The notes beneath the pieces were generated by a model. That model saw only the letters and a list, made by a program, of their open reading frames with translations. It was not told the DNA's origin and searched no databases. Position numbers and translations under genes: made by a program. Positions 26,072 through 35,366 of a stretch of 64,000 bases of DNA are shown here, in pieces. The first letter of the stretch is position 1. Each line of letters starts with the position of its first letter. Origin of the DNA: Promethearchaeota archaeon (GTDB lineage Archaea; Asgardarchaeota; Lokiarchaeia; Sigyniarchaeales; SOKP01); NCBI GenBank assembly GCA_019058245.1, contig JAHPZJ010000023.1, positions 34,028 to 98,027 on the forward strand, given 5' to 3'.

Positions 26072-26212
26072 GTGTCCGATAAAGTAATTGCATATGATAT
26101 AAGGTTGGAAGAAGAACTAGAGAAAGCAAAGCTTAAAATCTGGTTATTAGAAGAGTTGCAACTAATTCCAAGAGAATATCATAAATTGATCCTAGAGAAT
26201 TTATCTAAATAA
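26072..26212 (+). CDS. 46-residue small protein, leaderless GTG start
   Basis: GTG at 26072 opens a 46-codon frame. The product is highly charged and helical, including LEEELEKAKLKIWLLEELQL, with no cysteines. TTTAAATA (26042-26049) lies about 25 nt upstream, so transcription would begin at the GTG itself, the same leaderless design as lrp1. No ribosome-binding site is present, which fits that model. Function unknown; coiled-coil pairing with a partner is plausible. Confidence 0.5.
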   Translation: MSDKVIAYDIRLEEELEKAKLKIWLLEELQLIPREYHKLILENLSK

Positions 26213-26251
26213 TTACAACGTTCACATACTTTCTAAATTTCTATAATATTC

Positions 26252-26547
26252 TTAATCTTCATAATTCCTCTTTGTACTAATTAAAGTCGTCGTTGTTTCT
26301 ATACATTGAGATAATTCTATGTCAGTTCTGCAAAATGTGACAATTTCATCTAAATCCTCTAGATTGCTAAATTTACATTCAATTAATAGATCCCAACCAC
26401 CATATAATGGCGTTACATAAGTGATCTGCCATTTTTCACTTTTTTTCTCAAAATTCAAATTTCTTAATTTTTCTGATACTTTCCACTGTGTTCCAATGAT
26501 TTTCAGTCGAATTAAAATGTAGCCACGATAATAGATCTATTTAACAC
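26252..26547 (-). CDS. stand-alone Lrp-type ligand-binding (RAM) domain protein, start uncertain or frameshifted
   Basis: The clear part is a RAM/AsnC ligand domain: YILIRLKIIGTQW, then VTPLYGGWDLLIE, then LEDLDEIVTFCR and TTTTLIS. The frame is open from 26536, but no ATG, GTG or TTG occurs before the internal TTG at 26458, which would cut away the first strand and helix. A GTG at 26547, with a TATA-like string about 21 nt upstream, encodes LNRSIIVA in another frame and then needs one extra base near 26520 to enter the RAM frame as AYILIRLK. So this is either a frameshifted gene, an assembly error, or a protein with a non-standard start. It has no DNA-binding domain. Confidence 0.45.
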
Positions 26548-26695
26548 CTAAATTATATCTTTAGATATAGCATAAATAATAAGTTGAATTATATATACAA
26601 TATTTTTCAAGATTTCTATTAATCTCAAAATTAAAGATTTATTACCTCACTTACTTGTTAAAATTATAAAAAGTGCATAATTACAGAAAACTCTT

Positions 26696-29600
26696 CTACC
26701 AGTAAATCTCTTTTAATGTTTTATGGTATTCATTAAGCGATTTAATTTCAAGTTCTTTTCTGCGAAATTTCTCTATAGCATCTACTAATGCTTCGGCAAG
26801 TTGTAAGTTAATAAATACAGGGATATTATAATCAACAGCCATTCTTCTAATTTTGTATTCATCTTCCATTATAGTCCTGAATTTTTCTTGAACAGTTGTA
26901 GGAAGGGGAATATTAATTACGAGATCAATAGCTCCGTTTTGCAGACATTCCATGATGTTTGGTTCCATACCATATTCATGTATCTTATAAAGTTTGACAG
27001 CATAGATGCCATTATTTTTTAACGCAATAGAAGTGTCTTCTGTTGCAAAAATTGTAAAACCTAAATCCTTTAATTTATGTGCTAATGGAATTACTTTCTT
27101 TTTGAGCTCTTCTCCGCCTACAGATATTAAGACATTACCTCCATTAATTGGGATATTCATCTCTGCAGCTTCCATTGATTTAATTAACGCATCAGAAAAA
27201 TCATCCCCAATGCATGCAATTTCACCTGTTGATGCCATCTCAACAGAAAGTATTGGATCGGCTTTATCTAATCTCATAAAGGAGAACATAGGAGATTTGA
27301 TTGCGACATAGTTTCCATATGGCATATTCATTAATCTATCTGGAATCTGCTTGCCCATAAACACTTCAGCAGCTAGACGCATTAGGTTGATACCACGAGT
27401 TTTTGAAACATAAGGCATACTACGACTTGATCGAAGGTTACACTCAATTACATAGACTGCTTCATTCTTTACAAGGTATTGGACATTGAAAGGACCCTTA
27501 ATTTTTAATGCTAATGCAATTTCTTTAGTGTTTTTCTCAATTGTTTTAATAACTTTATCAGAAATCGTCTGTGGAGGGATTGTCATTGTTGCATCGCCAC
27601 TATGCACCCCTGCATTCTCTATGTGCTCAACTATTGCACCTATAAAGACATTAGTTCCATCAGATACTCCATCAGCTTCCACTTCCCTTGCTCCGGTAAA
27701 GAATTTAGTGATTACGACAGGATATTCTTGAGAGACTGCTGCTGCGAGGTCAAGAGTATCTCTTAGAGTCTTTTCATCATATGAAACTCTCATTGCAGCA
27801 CCACTTAAAACATATGAAGGTCGTACTAATACGGGATATCCTACTTTTTTAGCGAATTTAAGAGCTTCCTCTTTATTCATCAACATGCTCCATTGAGGCT
27901 GACTAATCTTTAATTGATCTAATAGGTTACTGAATTTTGAACGGTCTTCTGCCATGTCAATTCTGCTACCATGTGTCCCTAATATGTTTAGATTTACCTT
28001 TCTGAAAAATTCAGAATATTTTGAAAACTTTGCAGCAAGATTTTGTGCAATTTGACCACCTACAGATACTATTACTCCATCGGGTTTTTCAAGTTCAACA
28101 ATATCTAATACTCTCTCTCCAGATAATTCTTCAAAATAAAGTTTATCGGAAGTGTCATAATCAGTAGAGACCGTTTCTGGATTGTAATTTACCATAATTG
28201 CTTGATCAATCCCTAACTTTTTTAAACCCCAAAGGCAATTCACTGAACCCCAATCAAATTCTACAGAAGCTCCAATACGATAAGTTCCAGAACCAAGAAC
28301 AATTAACTTTCTTAAATTTTGTTTACTTTCATGTTCAAAGTCAATATCATGTTCAGACGCTGCATAGGTCAAATAAAGATAATTAGTAATTGCAGGCCAT
28401 TCTGCAGCTAACGTATCTATTCTTTTTACATATGGTTGAATTTGATATTTTCTCTTTAAAATCTGTCTTATTGTAATTACATCTAATCCCATAATTTTAG
28501 CTATTTGCCCATCTGAGAATCCAAAACGCTTTGCTCGTTCAAACCAATAGATTTTATCATCATCACTGGTCTCTAAAAATTCGATATTTTCTAATTCTTT
28601 TTCAATACCAATAATATTTTTTATTTTATAGAGAAACCATTTATCTATTCGAGACAGTTGGTATATTTCATGAATAGAAATTCCTTTCTTTATTGCTTCT
28701 ACTATTCTAAATATCCTTAAATCTGTAGGATTATGCAATGCATATTTTAATTCATTAATATCTTCAATTAAATTTATCTCATTCCCCACTATTCCTTTCA
28801 TACCAATATCTAACATGCGGATACCTTTTTGAAGAACCTCCTCAAAAGTACGACCAATTGCCATTATTTCTCCAACACTTTTCATTTGTGAACCGATTTT
28901 TCGATCTACTCTTTGGAATTTTGTTAAGTCCCATCTAGGTATTTTTAAGACTAGATAATCCAAAGCAGGTTCAAAGCATGCTGTAGTAATCCCAGTAATT
29001 TTATTCTTTAGCTCTGGTAACGTGTATCCAATTGCTAGTTTTGCTGCAATATATGCCAATGGATATCCCGTAGCTTTTGAAGCCAACGCAGAAGAACGGG
29101 ATAAACGAGCATTTACTTCTATTGCTCTAAATTCTTTTGAAAATGGATCTAATCCATATTGGATATTGCATTCACCAATAATTCCAAGATTTCTTATAAC
29201 ACGGATAGAAGCCGAACGTAACATTTGGTATTCTTCATTTGTTAAGGTTTGGCTAGGAGCAACAACAATAGATTCGCCTGTGTGAATTCCTACAGGGTCA
29301 AAATTTTCCATATTACAATTAATAAAACAATTATCTTCAGTATCTCTTACTACTTCATATTCTATTTCCTTCCAACCCCATATACTTTCTTCTATTAATA
29401 TTTGGTTTATTCTTGATTGAGCAAGTCCTTTCCTAGCCATCTTTTCAAATTCCTTCATATTACTACATATCCCTGATCCTCTGCCACCCAATGTATAAGC
29501 CACTCGAATCATACATGGAAATCCAATCTCTTCTGCTGCTTTTATCGCATCACTATAAGAAGATACAGCTTTACTTTTACACACTTTAACTCCCGATTTA

Positions 29601-30010
29601 TCCATAGCTTGTATAAAAAGATCTCTATCTTCTGTTGCTTCAATGGCTTCTATTGGAGTACCTAAAACCTGCACATTATACTTCTTAAGAATTCCCAATT
29701 CGTTCAATTCAACACCAACATTTAAGGCAGTTTGTCCCCCAAAAGCTAATAAAATTCCATTAGGTTTCTCTTTTTTGATTACCTCCTCTACATAATTTAC
29801 ATTAATAGGTAATAAATAAACCCTATCCGATAATTCAGGATCAGTTTGAATAGTTGCGATATTAGGATTGATTAGGATAGTTTCTATACCTTCTTCCTTA
29901 AGAGCTTTAAGTACTTGAGAACCACTATAATCAAATTCACCTGCTTGACCGATCCTAATACCTCCACTTCCTAAAACAAGAGCTTTTTTGATATTCATAT
30001 TTAATGGCAT
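26696..30010 (-). CDS. carB: carbamoyl-phosphate synthase large subunit
   Basis: This 1104-residue enzyme makes carbamoyl phosphate from bicarbonate, ATP and ammonia for pyrimidine and arginine synthesis. It has two homologous halves, each with an ATP-grasp domain (roughly 130-345 and 690-890), an oligomerisation region between them, and a C-terminal MGS-like allosteric domain (about 960-1104). The second half has GSGTYRIGASVEFDW, VNYNPETVSTDYD, ISQPQW, RPSYVLSGAAM and ENAGVHSGDAT, wording I know from eukaryotic CAD/CPS II and some bacteria rather than from E. coli CarB (PNRIGQGIEFDY, RPSYVLGG). The start ATG overlaps the carA stop by one base (TAATG), so the two are translationally coupled. 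Confidence 0.95.
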   Translation of the reverse strand: MPLNMNIKKALVLGSGGIRIGQAGEFDYSGSQVLKALKEEGIETILINPNIATIQTDPELSDRVYLLPINVNYVEEVIKKEKPNGILLAFGGQTALNVGVELNELGILKKYNVQVLGTPIEAIEATEDRDLFIQAMDKSGVKVCKSKAVSSYSDAIKAAEEIGFPCMIRVAYTLGGRGSGICSNMKEFEKMARKGLAQSRINQILIEESIWGWKEIEYEVVRDTEDNCFINCNMENFDPVGIHTGESIVVAPSQTLTNEEYQMLRSASIRVIRNLGIIGECNIQYGLDPFSKEFRAIEVNARLSRSSALASKATGYPLAYIAAKLAIGYTLPELKNKITGITTACFEPALDYLVLKIPRWDLTKFQRVDRKIGSQMKSVGEIMAIGRTFEEVLQKGIRMLDIGMKGIVGNEINLIEDINELKYALHNPTDLRIFRIVEAIKKGISIHEIYQLSRIDKWFLYKIKNIIGIEKELENIEFLETSDDDKIYWFERAKRFGFSDGQIAKIMGLDVITIRQILKRKYQIQPYVKRIDTLAAEWPAITNYLYLTYAASEHDIDFEHESKQNLRKLIVLGSGTYRIGASVEFDWGSVNCLWGLKKLGIDQAIMVNYNPETVSTDYDTSDKLYFEELSGERVLDIVELEKPDGVIVSVGGQIAQNLAAKFSKYSEFFRKVNLNILGTHGSRIDMAEDRSKFSNLLDQLKISQPQWSMLMNKEEALKFAKKVGYPVLVRPSYVLSGAAMRVSYDEKTLRDTLDLAAAVSQEYPVVITKFFTGAREVEADGVSDGTNVFIGAIVEHIENAGVHSGDATMTIPPQTISDKVIKTIEKNTKEIALALKIKGPFNVQYLVKNEAVYVIECNLRSSRSMPYVSKTRGINLMRLAAEVFMGKQIPDRLMNMPYGNYVAIKSPMFSFMRLDKADPILSVEMASTGEIACIGDDFSDALIKSMEAAEMNIPINGGNVLISVGGEELKKKVIPLAHKLKDLGFTIFATEDTSIALKNNGIYAVKLYKIHEYGMEPNIMECLQNGAIDLVINIPLPTTVQEKFRTIMEDEYKIRRMAVDYNIPVFINLQLAEALVDAIEKFRRKELEIKSLNEYHKTLKEIYW

Positions 30011-31149
30011 TAGGAGGTTAACCTCATGTTATCTATGAATTTATCAAATAAATAAAATGAATCTAAAGGACCGGGACATGCTTCTGGATGGAATTGAACT
30101 GCAAAAATGGGTTTTGTTTTATGTTCAATCCCCTCATTAGTCTTATCATCTATATTTCTAAGGATTTCACTAAATTCACCTTTTTCAAAGTCTTTTACGC
30201 AAAAGCCATGGTTCTGAGAAGTAATATAACATTTATTTGATTGAGGATTGATGACTGTTTTATTACCTCCCCTATGTCCATATTTGAGTTTATAAGAAGT
30301 TCCTCCAGCACCTAATGCCAGGACTTGATTTCCTAAGCATATGCCCATAGTAGGAATACTTTTTTCGATAAGTTTACTGGAAACTTCGATTGCTTCTTTA
30401 CATAATACTGGATCACCAGGACCATTTGAGATAAAAACTCCATCTGGATTGTAAGATATAATTTGCTCATATGTATAATTATGTGGTACTACTATTACTT
30501 CTAATCCTCTAGATACAAGATTTCGTAAAATATTCCGTTTATATCCTAAATCTAACAAAACTACTTTACCAATAGTACTAGGTGCCTTATAAATACGAAC
30601 CTCCTTAGTAGATACCTCACTTACAAGATTGCGGAGATTTGGATCAACGGCTTTTACCGTAATTTGCTTTAAATAATCAAGATCAGGATCCTCTCCTGAA
30701 TTATATACTGCTAAAGCTCCTATTTGAACACCTTCCTCTCGTAATAATGTAGTAACTGCTCGTGTATCAATCCATTCAATTCCAGGAATATCCTGTTCAG
30801 TCAAAAATTCATTAAGAGTCTTAACACTTTGATAATGACTGGGATATTTACAACATTCATTCACAACAAAACCAGAAACTTTAACAGAATCTGATTCAAA
30901 GTATTTAGTTATACCATACTCATCTTTCTCCCATCGAGGTACTCCATAATTTCCTACAAGGGGATGAGTCATTACAACTATTTGCCCCCAATAAGATGGA
31001 TCAGTTAGAGTTTCAAGGTACCCCGCACCAGTCATAGTATTAAATACAAATTCTCCTGTTACTATTTTTGTCGCCCCAAAACCAATTCCTTGAAAATATC
31101 GACCATCTTGAAGCATTAAAATTGCGGGTCTTTCTTTCTTGTAATGCAT
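30010..31149 (-). CDS. carA: carbamoyl-phosphate synthase small (glutaminase) subunit
   Basis: This 379-residue subunit hydrolyses glutamine and channels ammonia to CarB. The N-terminal half is the CarA-specific domain (FQGIGFGA, GEFVFNTMTGAGYLETLTDPSYWGQ). The C-terminal half is a class-I amidotransferase with the nucleophile in MGICLGNQ, then SQNHGF and the His/Glu pair in QFHPEACPGP. It is the first gene of a carAB operon with a one-base stop/start overlap. Length and motif order are normal, and all catalytic residues are present. Its promoter lies in the 95-bp gap to the unknown gene upstream. Confidence 0.95.
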   Translation of the reverse strand: MHYKKERPAILMLQDGRYFQGIGFGATKIVTGEFVFNTMTGAGYLETLTDPSYWGQIVVMTHPLVGNYGVPRWEKDEYGITKYFESDSVKVSGFVVNECCKYPSHYQSVKTLNEFLTEQDIPGIEWIDTRAVTTLLREEGVQIGALAVYNSGEDPDLDYLKQITVKAVDPNLRNLVSEVSTKEVRIYKAPSTIGKVVLLDLGYKRNILRNLVSRGLEVIVVPHNYTYEQIISYNPDGVFISNGPGDPVLCKEAIEVSSKLIEKSIPTMGICLGNQVLALGAGGTSYKLKYGHRGGNKTVINPQSNKCYITSQNHGFCVKDFEKGEFSEILRNIDDKTNEGIEHKTKPIFAVQFHPEACPGPLDSFYLFDKFIDNMRLTS

Positions 31150-31244
31150 TTACTCTTTTATAACATTCTACTTTTAAATCCTTAAAATAAGAAAAACATT
31201 ACTGTTATTAAGGTTATTTATTAACTAGTTAAATAGGATTAACT

Positions 31245-32324
31245 TTAATCAATTCTACCTCGAGAACTAGAGGAATTTAGCATATTGTTATTGATATATC
31301 CTTTAGATTTGTAAAAATCTAAAAGAGTAGCTTTTATTGATTCAACAATTGATTCAAAATTTAATTCCTCGAAAGTTTTAAACCAAGAAAAGTCATGAGT
31401 ATTTAAATTTTCTGTGTTTTTAGTTTCATGCAGGAGTATTATATTATTATCTAATATAAATGAAGGATCTAATATATTTTCATTTTCATCTTCTAATATT
31501 TTAAGATTTTGAAGCATACATTCAAGTAAATCATCATAAAGTAGTAGTGGAATGTATTTTATCTGTTTTGGTTTCAATTCATTAAAATCCATATCGTAAT
31601 AATCTATATTGTATTTAAATCCTTTCTCAACTAGGTTATATACATCAATATCTATAAGTTCCGGATGATATTCAACCTTTTCAACTTTTTTCCCTTTTTC
31701 ACGATATCTTCCTATTTTCTCTATATACATTCTAACATTACCTACTTTACTTTTAGTTTCCACCATAATAGAATTTTGTTTAATTCTGTTTTCACATATT
31801 TCTTTAATAATATTACAATATTCTGTTGCGGCAGTAATAAGATCTTCATTATTAAGTTTTGCTTTCAACACTGTACTAATATATGCTTTTAAAAAGGCAG
31901 AGAAATCTTCTTCAATTTGCCCGATTTTCGCATAAAGGAATTTTGATGCCTCCCACCATTTATAGATTTTTTCTATCTTAAGATGATTTACAAATAGTTC
32001 AAAAGCACGAATTTCAGTAAAATATAGCAATTTTTCCATTCCATATTGAAGAAAAATAGAGGGATTGACTATTACTTCCAGATCATCCATTATCGGAAAT
32101 GAGATTTGTTCTCTAGGACGGATTAAAAGCGATTCTGCTCCCTTATATACCCGATCTACCCTCATAGGTAAGGGCATTATTGGATTTTTCCTTATTTTTT
32201 TTAAGAGTACTCGTGCATGATCCATATTATAAGATGCAAGGTCAGGAGGAAATATTTCTATATAAAAGAAAAATGGTGCAGCGTCTGATTTATAAATTTT
32301 AAATTTATGAATTGGATTTACCAT
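31245..32324 (-). CDS. hypothetical protein (359 aa), unknown family
   Basis: I do not recognise this gene. The product is soluble, Lys/Glu/Ile-rich and has no signal or membrane segment. Residues 1-70 look like a beta-rich domain with proline turns (IMPLPMRVDRVYKGAESLLIRP is the most distinctive part); residues 100-190 are mainly helical; residues 215-300 are mixed; the tail is Ser/Arg-rich. There are only two or three cysteines and no paired metal motif. It is on the same strand as carAB, 95 nt upstream, and could be co-transcribed, but no functional link is evident. Confidence 0.5.
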   Translation of the reverse strand: MVNPIHKFKIYKSDAAPFFFYIEIFPPDLASYNMDHARVLLKKIRKNPIMPLPMRVDRVYKGAESLLIRPREQISFPIMDDLEVIVNPSIFLQYGMEKLLYFTEIRAFELFVNHLKIEKIYKWWEASKFLYAKIGQIEEDFSAFLKAYISTVLKAKLNNEDLITAATEYCNIIKEICENRIKQNSIMVETKSKVGNVRMYIEKIGRYREKGKKVEKVEYHPELIDIDVYNLVEKGFKYNIDYYDMDFNELKPKQIKYIPLLLYDDLLECMLQNLKILEDENENILDPSFILDNNIILLHETKNTENLNTHDFSWFKTFEELNFESIVESIKATLLDFYKSKGYINNNMLNSSSSRGRID

Positions 32325-32541
32325 AATAACTAATCGTTTAGTATAACAAATTTATTAAATCGATTCAAATTTATTCATCTTATATATTCTTTAATAATGT
32401 GTTAAATTATTTAAATTCGAATTATGTATTAAGATATTAGAATTTTTAAAAGATTTTTATTCAATAATTAGCGAGTTAAGATATTTTATTAAATAAAAAA
32501 TAAATTAAAGAAGTGAGATAATAAAAACTCCTTTTTTTTTA

Positions 32542-33594
32542 TTATTTAATACTTGTATGTGCTTTCTTCAAACGATTTTCTGCATCCTGAACAATTTCTT
32601 CGACAATATCTTTAGCATTCTTTAGACTATTTATTATTCCAATACTCTGGCCTAATAAAACCGCTCCAGAATTTACATCACCCTTGTATGCTGCTTCATA
32701 AGCTTTACCTTCCTCAATTATATCTTCTGCGGTAAATGCTGATTCCTCTGCCATTTTTTCCTCCTTACTTGTTACAAGTCCATGATGTAACGAATATTCA
32801 TTTTTCCAAAGCCTAATTGGTCCTAATGCTCCTGTTACCAATACAGTATCTTGAGCTCTTGCTGGGGGTACGACATTTTTATATGTTTCGTGAAATTCAC
32901 TTTCATTAGAGGCAATAAATCTGGATCCCATAGCGATAGCGCCTGCTCCTAAAGCTAGAGCAGCAGCAAGTCCATTACCAGTAGCAAATCCTCCGCACGC
33001 AATTATTGGAAAATCGGGATATTTCTTTAATACTTGTTGAAGTAAGACTAAGGTACTAACTTTCTCATAAGATTGATGACCTCCTCCTTCTCCACCAGTT
33101 ACTACCATTCCATCCACATTTGAGGTAACGCATTTATCTGCGAGCCATAATGCTGGAGCTACATGAAAGTGTTTTATATTTGAACCACTTTCTTTTAATT
33201 TTTGGTATTCTTTTGATTGAGGTAACGTTCTTGAGGATCCAGCACTTGTAATAGCATACACACATTGTTCTTTTACTTTTGGGGTTTCTCTTATGAACCT
33301 GGGAATATCTCTTACAAGTTCTATAGCTGCAATTTCTCTACGAGAAGTTCTAATATTAAAACCAAAAGGTTTATCTGTGTGTTCTACTACTTTAAGCATA
33401 TTTTCTTTCATTATATCCACAGGGGATTTTCTGGCCAAAACATCACTTATCAAAGCACTATGACTTAATACACCTAAACCTCCTGCTTCTGATACTGCAA
33501 TTGTTAGTTCAGTTGTATAAAATGGACCCATAGGTGCAGCAACAATAGGATGTTTAATTCCTAGCATTTTTGTTATATTTGTTTCTAAAACCAT
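32542..33594 (-). CDS. NPD/FabK-like FMN flavoprotein, copy 1
   Basis: This TIM-barrel flavoprotein of about 350 residues would usually be called nitronate monooxygenase (2-nitropropane dioxygenase). FMN-binding signatures are HPIVAAPMGPF near the N-terminus, VTGGEGGGH, IIACGGFATGNGLAAALALGAGAIAMGSRFIAS, and a C-terminal GDVNSGAVLLGQSIG block like that of enoyl-ACP reductase FabK. In an acyl-CoA cluster of an anaerobe, an enoyl-CoA reductase or dehydrogenase role is at least as likely as O2-dependent nitronate oxidation. A GTG at 33603 is also in frame, but similarity to both paralogues begins at ATG 33594. It is one of a tandem pair with the gene at 34031; a third copy is at 40155. Confidence 0.75.
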   Translation of the reverse strand: MVLETNITKMLGIKHPIVAAPMGPFYTTELTIAVSEAGGLGVLSHSALISDVLARKSPVDIMKENMLKVVEHTDKPFGFNIRTSRREIAAIELVRDIPRFIRETPKVKEQCVYAITSAGSSRTLPQSKEYQKLKESGSNIKHFHVAPALWLADKCVTSNVDGMVVTGGEGGGHQSYEKVSTLVLLQQVLKKYPDFPIIACGGFATGNGLAAALALGAGAIAMGSRFIASNESEFHETYKNVVPPARAQDTVLVTGALGPIRLWKNEYSLHHGLVTSKEEKMAEESAFTAEDIIEEGKAYEAAYKGDVNSGAVLLGQSIGIINSLKNAKDIVEEIVQDAENRLKKAHTSIK

Positions 33595-33623
33595 TATAAT
33601 CACTATTTCTTTTTTTTATTTTT

Positions 33624-33700
33624 TTTTAATAGTTACTTTAGTTAAATTTAGTAGACAAAATAAAGTTAAAGAATTAGCATCCAAAATGATAGGAAGAATT
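33624..33700 (-). repeat. duplicated upstream sequence, copy A (before flavoprotein copy 1)
   Basis: About 75 bp matching 35151-35227 with roughly four mismatches. It holds AGTTACTTTAGTTAAA, with three spaced AGTTA-like units. It ends abruptly at 33700, where an unrelated ferredoxin remnant begins. Confidence 0.75.
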
Positions 33701-33715
33701 TTAATTATTGGGGAT

Positions 33716-33838
33716 CTATTTATTTTTGAGAGGAAAAAAGCGAACAATTCTTTCATTTTCTATTAAATCTATCGCTTGTTCGAGACAAAAACATGCACAA
33801 ACTTCACAACCAATATAGAGATCTCTGTTGTGAGATTG
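33716..33838 (-). pseudogene. remnant of a ferredoxin-type protein C-terminus
   Basis: A 40-codon open stretch on the minus strand ends at TAG (33716-33718). It reads RDLYIGCEVCACFCLEQAID followed by LIENERIVRFFP and closely resembles the last 36 residues of the ferredoxin protein encoded at 56530 (EEYCVGCGVCAYFCPENAIS, then LVEGPRMVRMFPEKK). The four cluster cysteines remain, but the rest of the gene is missing, so this is a 3' fragment left after rearrangement. Confidence 0.65.
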
Positions 33839-33954
33839 CTAACATTTATAAACCTAATCCTGAAAATAGGAAAATCTATGATATTCTCTTTAAAGAATTT
33901 CTTAATATCTACAAAACTATGAAAAAGATTTACACGAGATTAAATAAGGAATGA
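33832..33954 (+). pseudogene. remnant of an FGGY carbohydrate kinase C-terminus
   Basis: A frame ending at TGA 33952-33954 reads EIANIYKPNPENRKIYDILF and continues KEFLNIYKTMKKIYTRLNKE. This is the typical C-terminal helix pair of xylulokinase/FGGY kinases (the pattern Y.PNPEN...Y..LF..F...Y..L...Y..L). No kinase body lies upstream; the ferredoxin remnant abuts it on the other strand. Confidence 0.55.
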
Positions 33955-34001
33955 TCCCTTTTAATTAACTGAAATTACTTATTGAAAATAAAAAGAATTA
34001 C

Positions 34002-34011
34002 AAAAAAAAAA
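34002..34011 (-). terminator. U-tract terminator of flavoprotein copy 2
   Basis: Ten As on the plus strand are ten Us in the transcript, 19 nt after the stop of the gene at 34031. Confidence 0.4.
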
Positions 34012-34030
34012 GACATAGTAAATAATTAAT

Positions 34031-35128
34031 TTATTTAATCTTACTTGCCGCGCTTTTCAACATTGATTCTGCATCAGATACTATATTATTAACTATATCT
34101 GATATACTTTCAATACTCTCAATAATACCAATACTTTGTCCTAGTAGTACTGCTCCAGAATTTATATCTCCTCTATAAGCAGCAAGATAGGCATTTGAAG
34201 TTTCAAGGGCCTGTTTCATATATTCTTCAGGAGGGAGTGATTTGAGTTGATTTTCAATTGCCATGAGTTCCTCCTTTGAATTTACTGCTGCATGATGGAG
34301 ACTATACTCATTCCTCCATAATCTAATTGGTCCTAACACTCCTGCAGTATATATTGTATCTTGAGCTTTTGAAGGAGGTACAACATTTTTATAATTTTCA
34401 TGGAATTCGCTTTCTTTGCTAGCAATAAAACGAGAACCCATAGCTATAGCTCCAGCACCCATTGATAATGCAGCAGCTAAACCCGCTCCAGTTGCAAATC
34501 CTCCGCATGCAATTACGGGAAAATCAGGATATTTCTGATGAATCTGCTGAAGTAAGACAAGAGTGCTTACTTTTTCAAATGATTGATGTCCTCCACCTTC
34601 TCCACCAGTTACGACTATACCATCCACTTGAGAAGCAACACATTTGTCTGCAAGCCATAACGCAGGGGCTACATGAAAATGTTTAATTCCAGATTTTTCT
34701 TTTAGTTCTTGCCAAGATTTACTTTGAGGTAATATTTTAGAAGATCCTGCACTTGTAAGAGCATATACACACTGTTCTCTCATTCTTTGATTCTCCATAA
34801 TAAATTTTGGGATTTCTCTACAGAGTGTTGGAGCCTGTATTTCATTTCTAGAGGTTCTTATATTAAGACCAAATGGTTTGTCCGTATGTTCAACAACATA
34901 CTCCAGATTTCTTTTCATTGGTCCAAGAGCATCAGTTGAGATTCGATCTTTTCTTGGTTCATTTCCAATATCTTGTCCTCGTGCAATAGTAGTGTGGGAT
35001 AATATACCCAAACCTCCTGCTTCAGAAATAGCTACACACATATCAGTTGTGTAGAAAGGGCCCATAGGAGCACCAACAATAGGATGTTTAATTCCTAACA
35101 TTTTGGTAATATTTGTTTCCAAAACCAT
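34031..35128 (-). CDS. NPD/FabK-like FMN flavoprotein, copy 2
   Basis: This protein of about 365 residues is a close paralogue of copy 1. Shared blocks include VLETNITKMLGIKHPIV, APMGPFYTT, VTGGEGGGHQSFEKVSTLVL, CGGFATGAGLAAALSMGAGA and GDINSGAVLLGQSIG. It has a short insert near residue 50 (GQDIGNEPRKDR) that copy 1 lacks. The in-frame GTG at 35137 is less likely than ATG 35128, where paralogue similarity begins. The duplicated 75-bp upstream sequence shows that gene and promoter were copied together. The catalytic role is uncertain, as for copy 1; two copies may form a heteromer or differ in chain-length preference. Confidence 0.75.
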   Translation of the reverse strand: MVLETNITKMLGIKHPIVGAPMGPFYTTDMCVAISEAGGLGILSHTTIARGQDIGNEPRKDRISTDALGPMKRNLEYVVEHTDKPFGLNIRTSRNEIQAPTLCREIPKFIMENQRMREQCVYALTSAGSSKILPQSKSWQELKEKSGIKHFHVAPALWLADKCVASQVDGIVVTGGEGGGHQSFEKVSTLVLLQQIHQKYPDFPVIACGGFATGAGLAAALSMGAGAIAMGSRFIASKESEFHENYKNVVPPSKAQDTIYTAGVLGPIRLWRNEYSLHHAAVNSKEELMAIENQLKSLPPEEYMKQALETSNAYLAAYRGDINSGAVLLGQSIGIIESIESISDIVNNIVSDAESMLKSAASKIK

Positions 35129-35150
35129 TTTAAACACAATTTTTTTTTTT

Positions 35151-35227
35151 TTTTAATAGTTACTTTAGTTAAAGTTAGTAGACAAAATAAAGTTAAAGAA
35201 TTAGCATCAAAAATGATACGAAGGATT
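35151..35227 (-). repeat. duplicated upstream sequence, copy B (before flavoprotein copy 2)
   Basis: About 75 bp matching 33624-33700. It contains ACTTT-AGTT-AAAGT, a short dyad that is one base degraded in copy A. Its distance to the start of copy 2 is slightly shorter than the distance of copy A to copy 1, because of poly-T length. Confidence 0.75.
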
Positions 35228-35366
35228 TCCAAATATTTAAGTATGTCCTATTAATATTATCATAAAAATAGTAAACAGTGAATTTCTAAAATTAAAATAA
35301 AATGTAAAACAAATTTTGATTACTAATTAAATATTTAGATTTTAAATATTGTAGAGGTCCATTTAA

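Noticed and set aside
27006..27731. Open frames antisense to carB
   Set aside because: They are shadows of carB codons; no ribosome-binding site or family resemblance.
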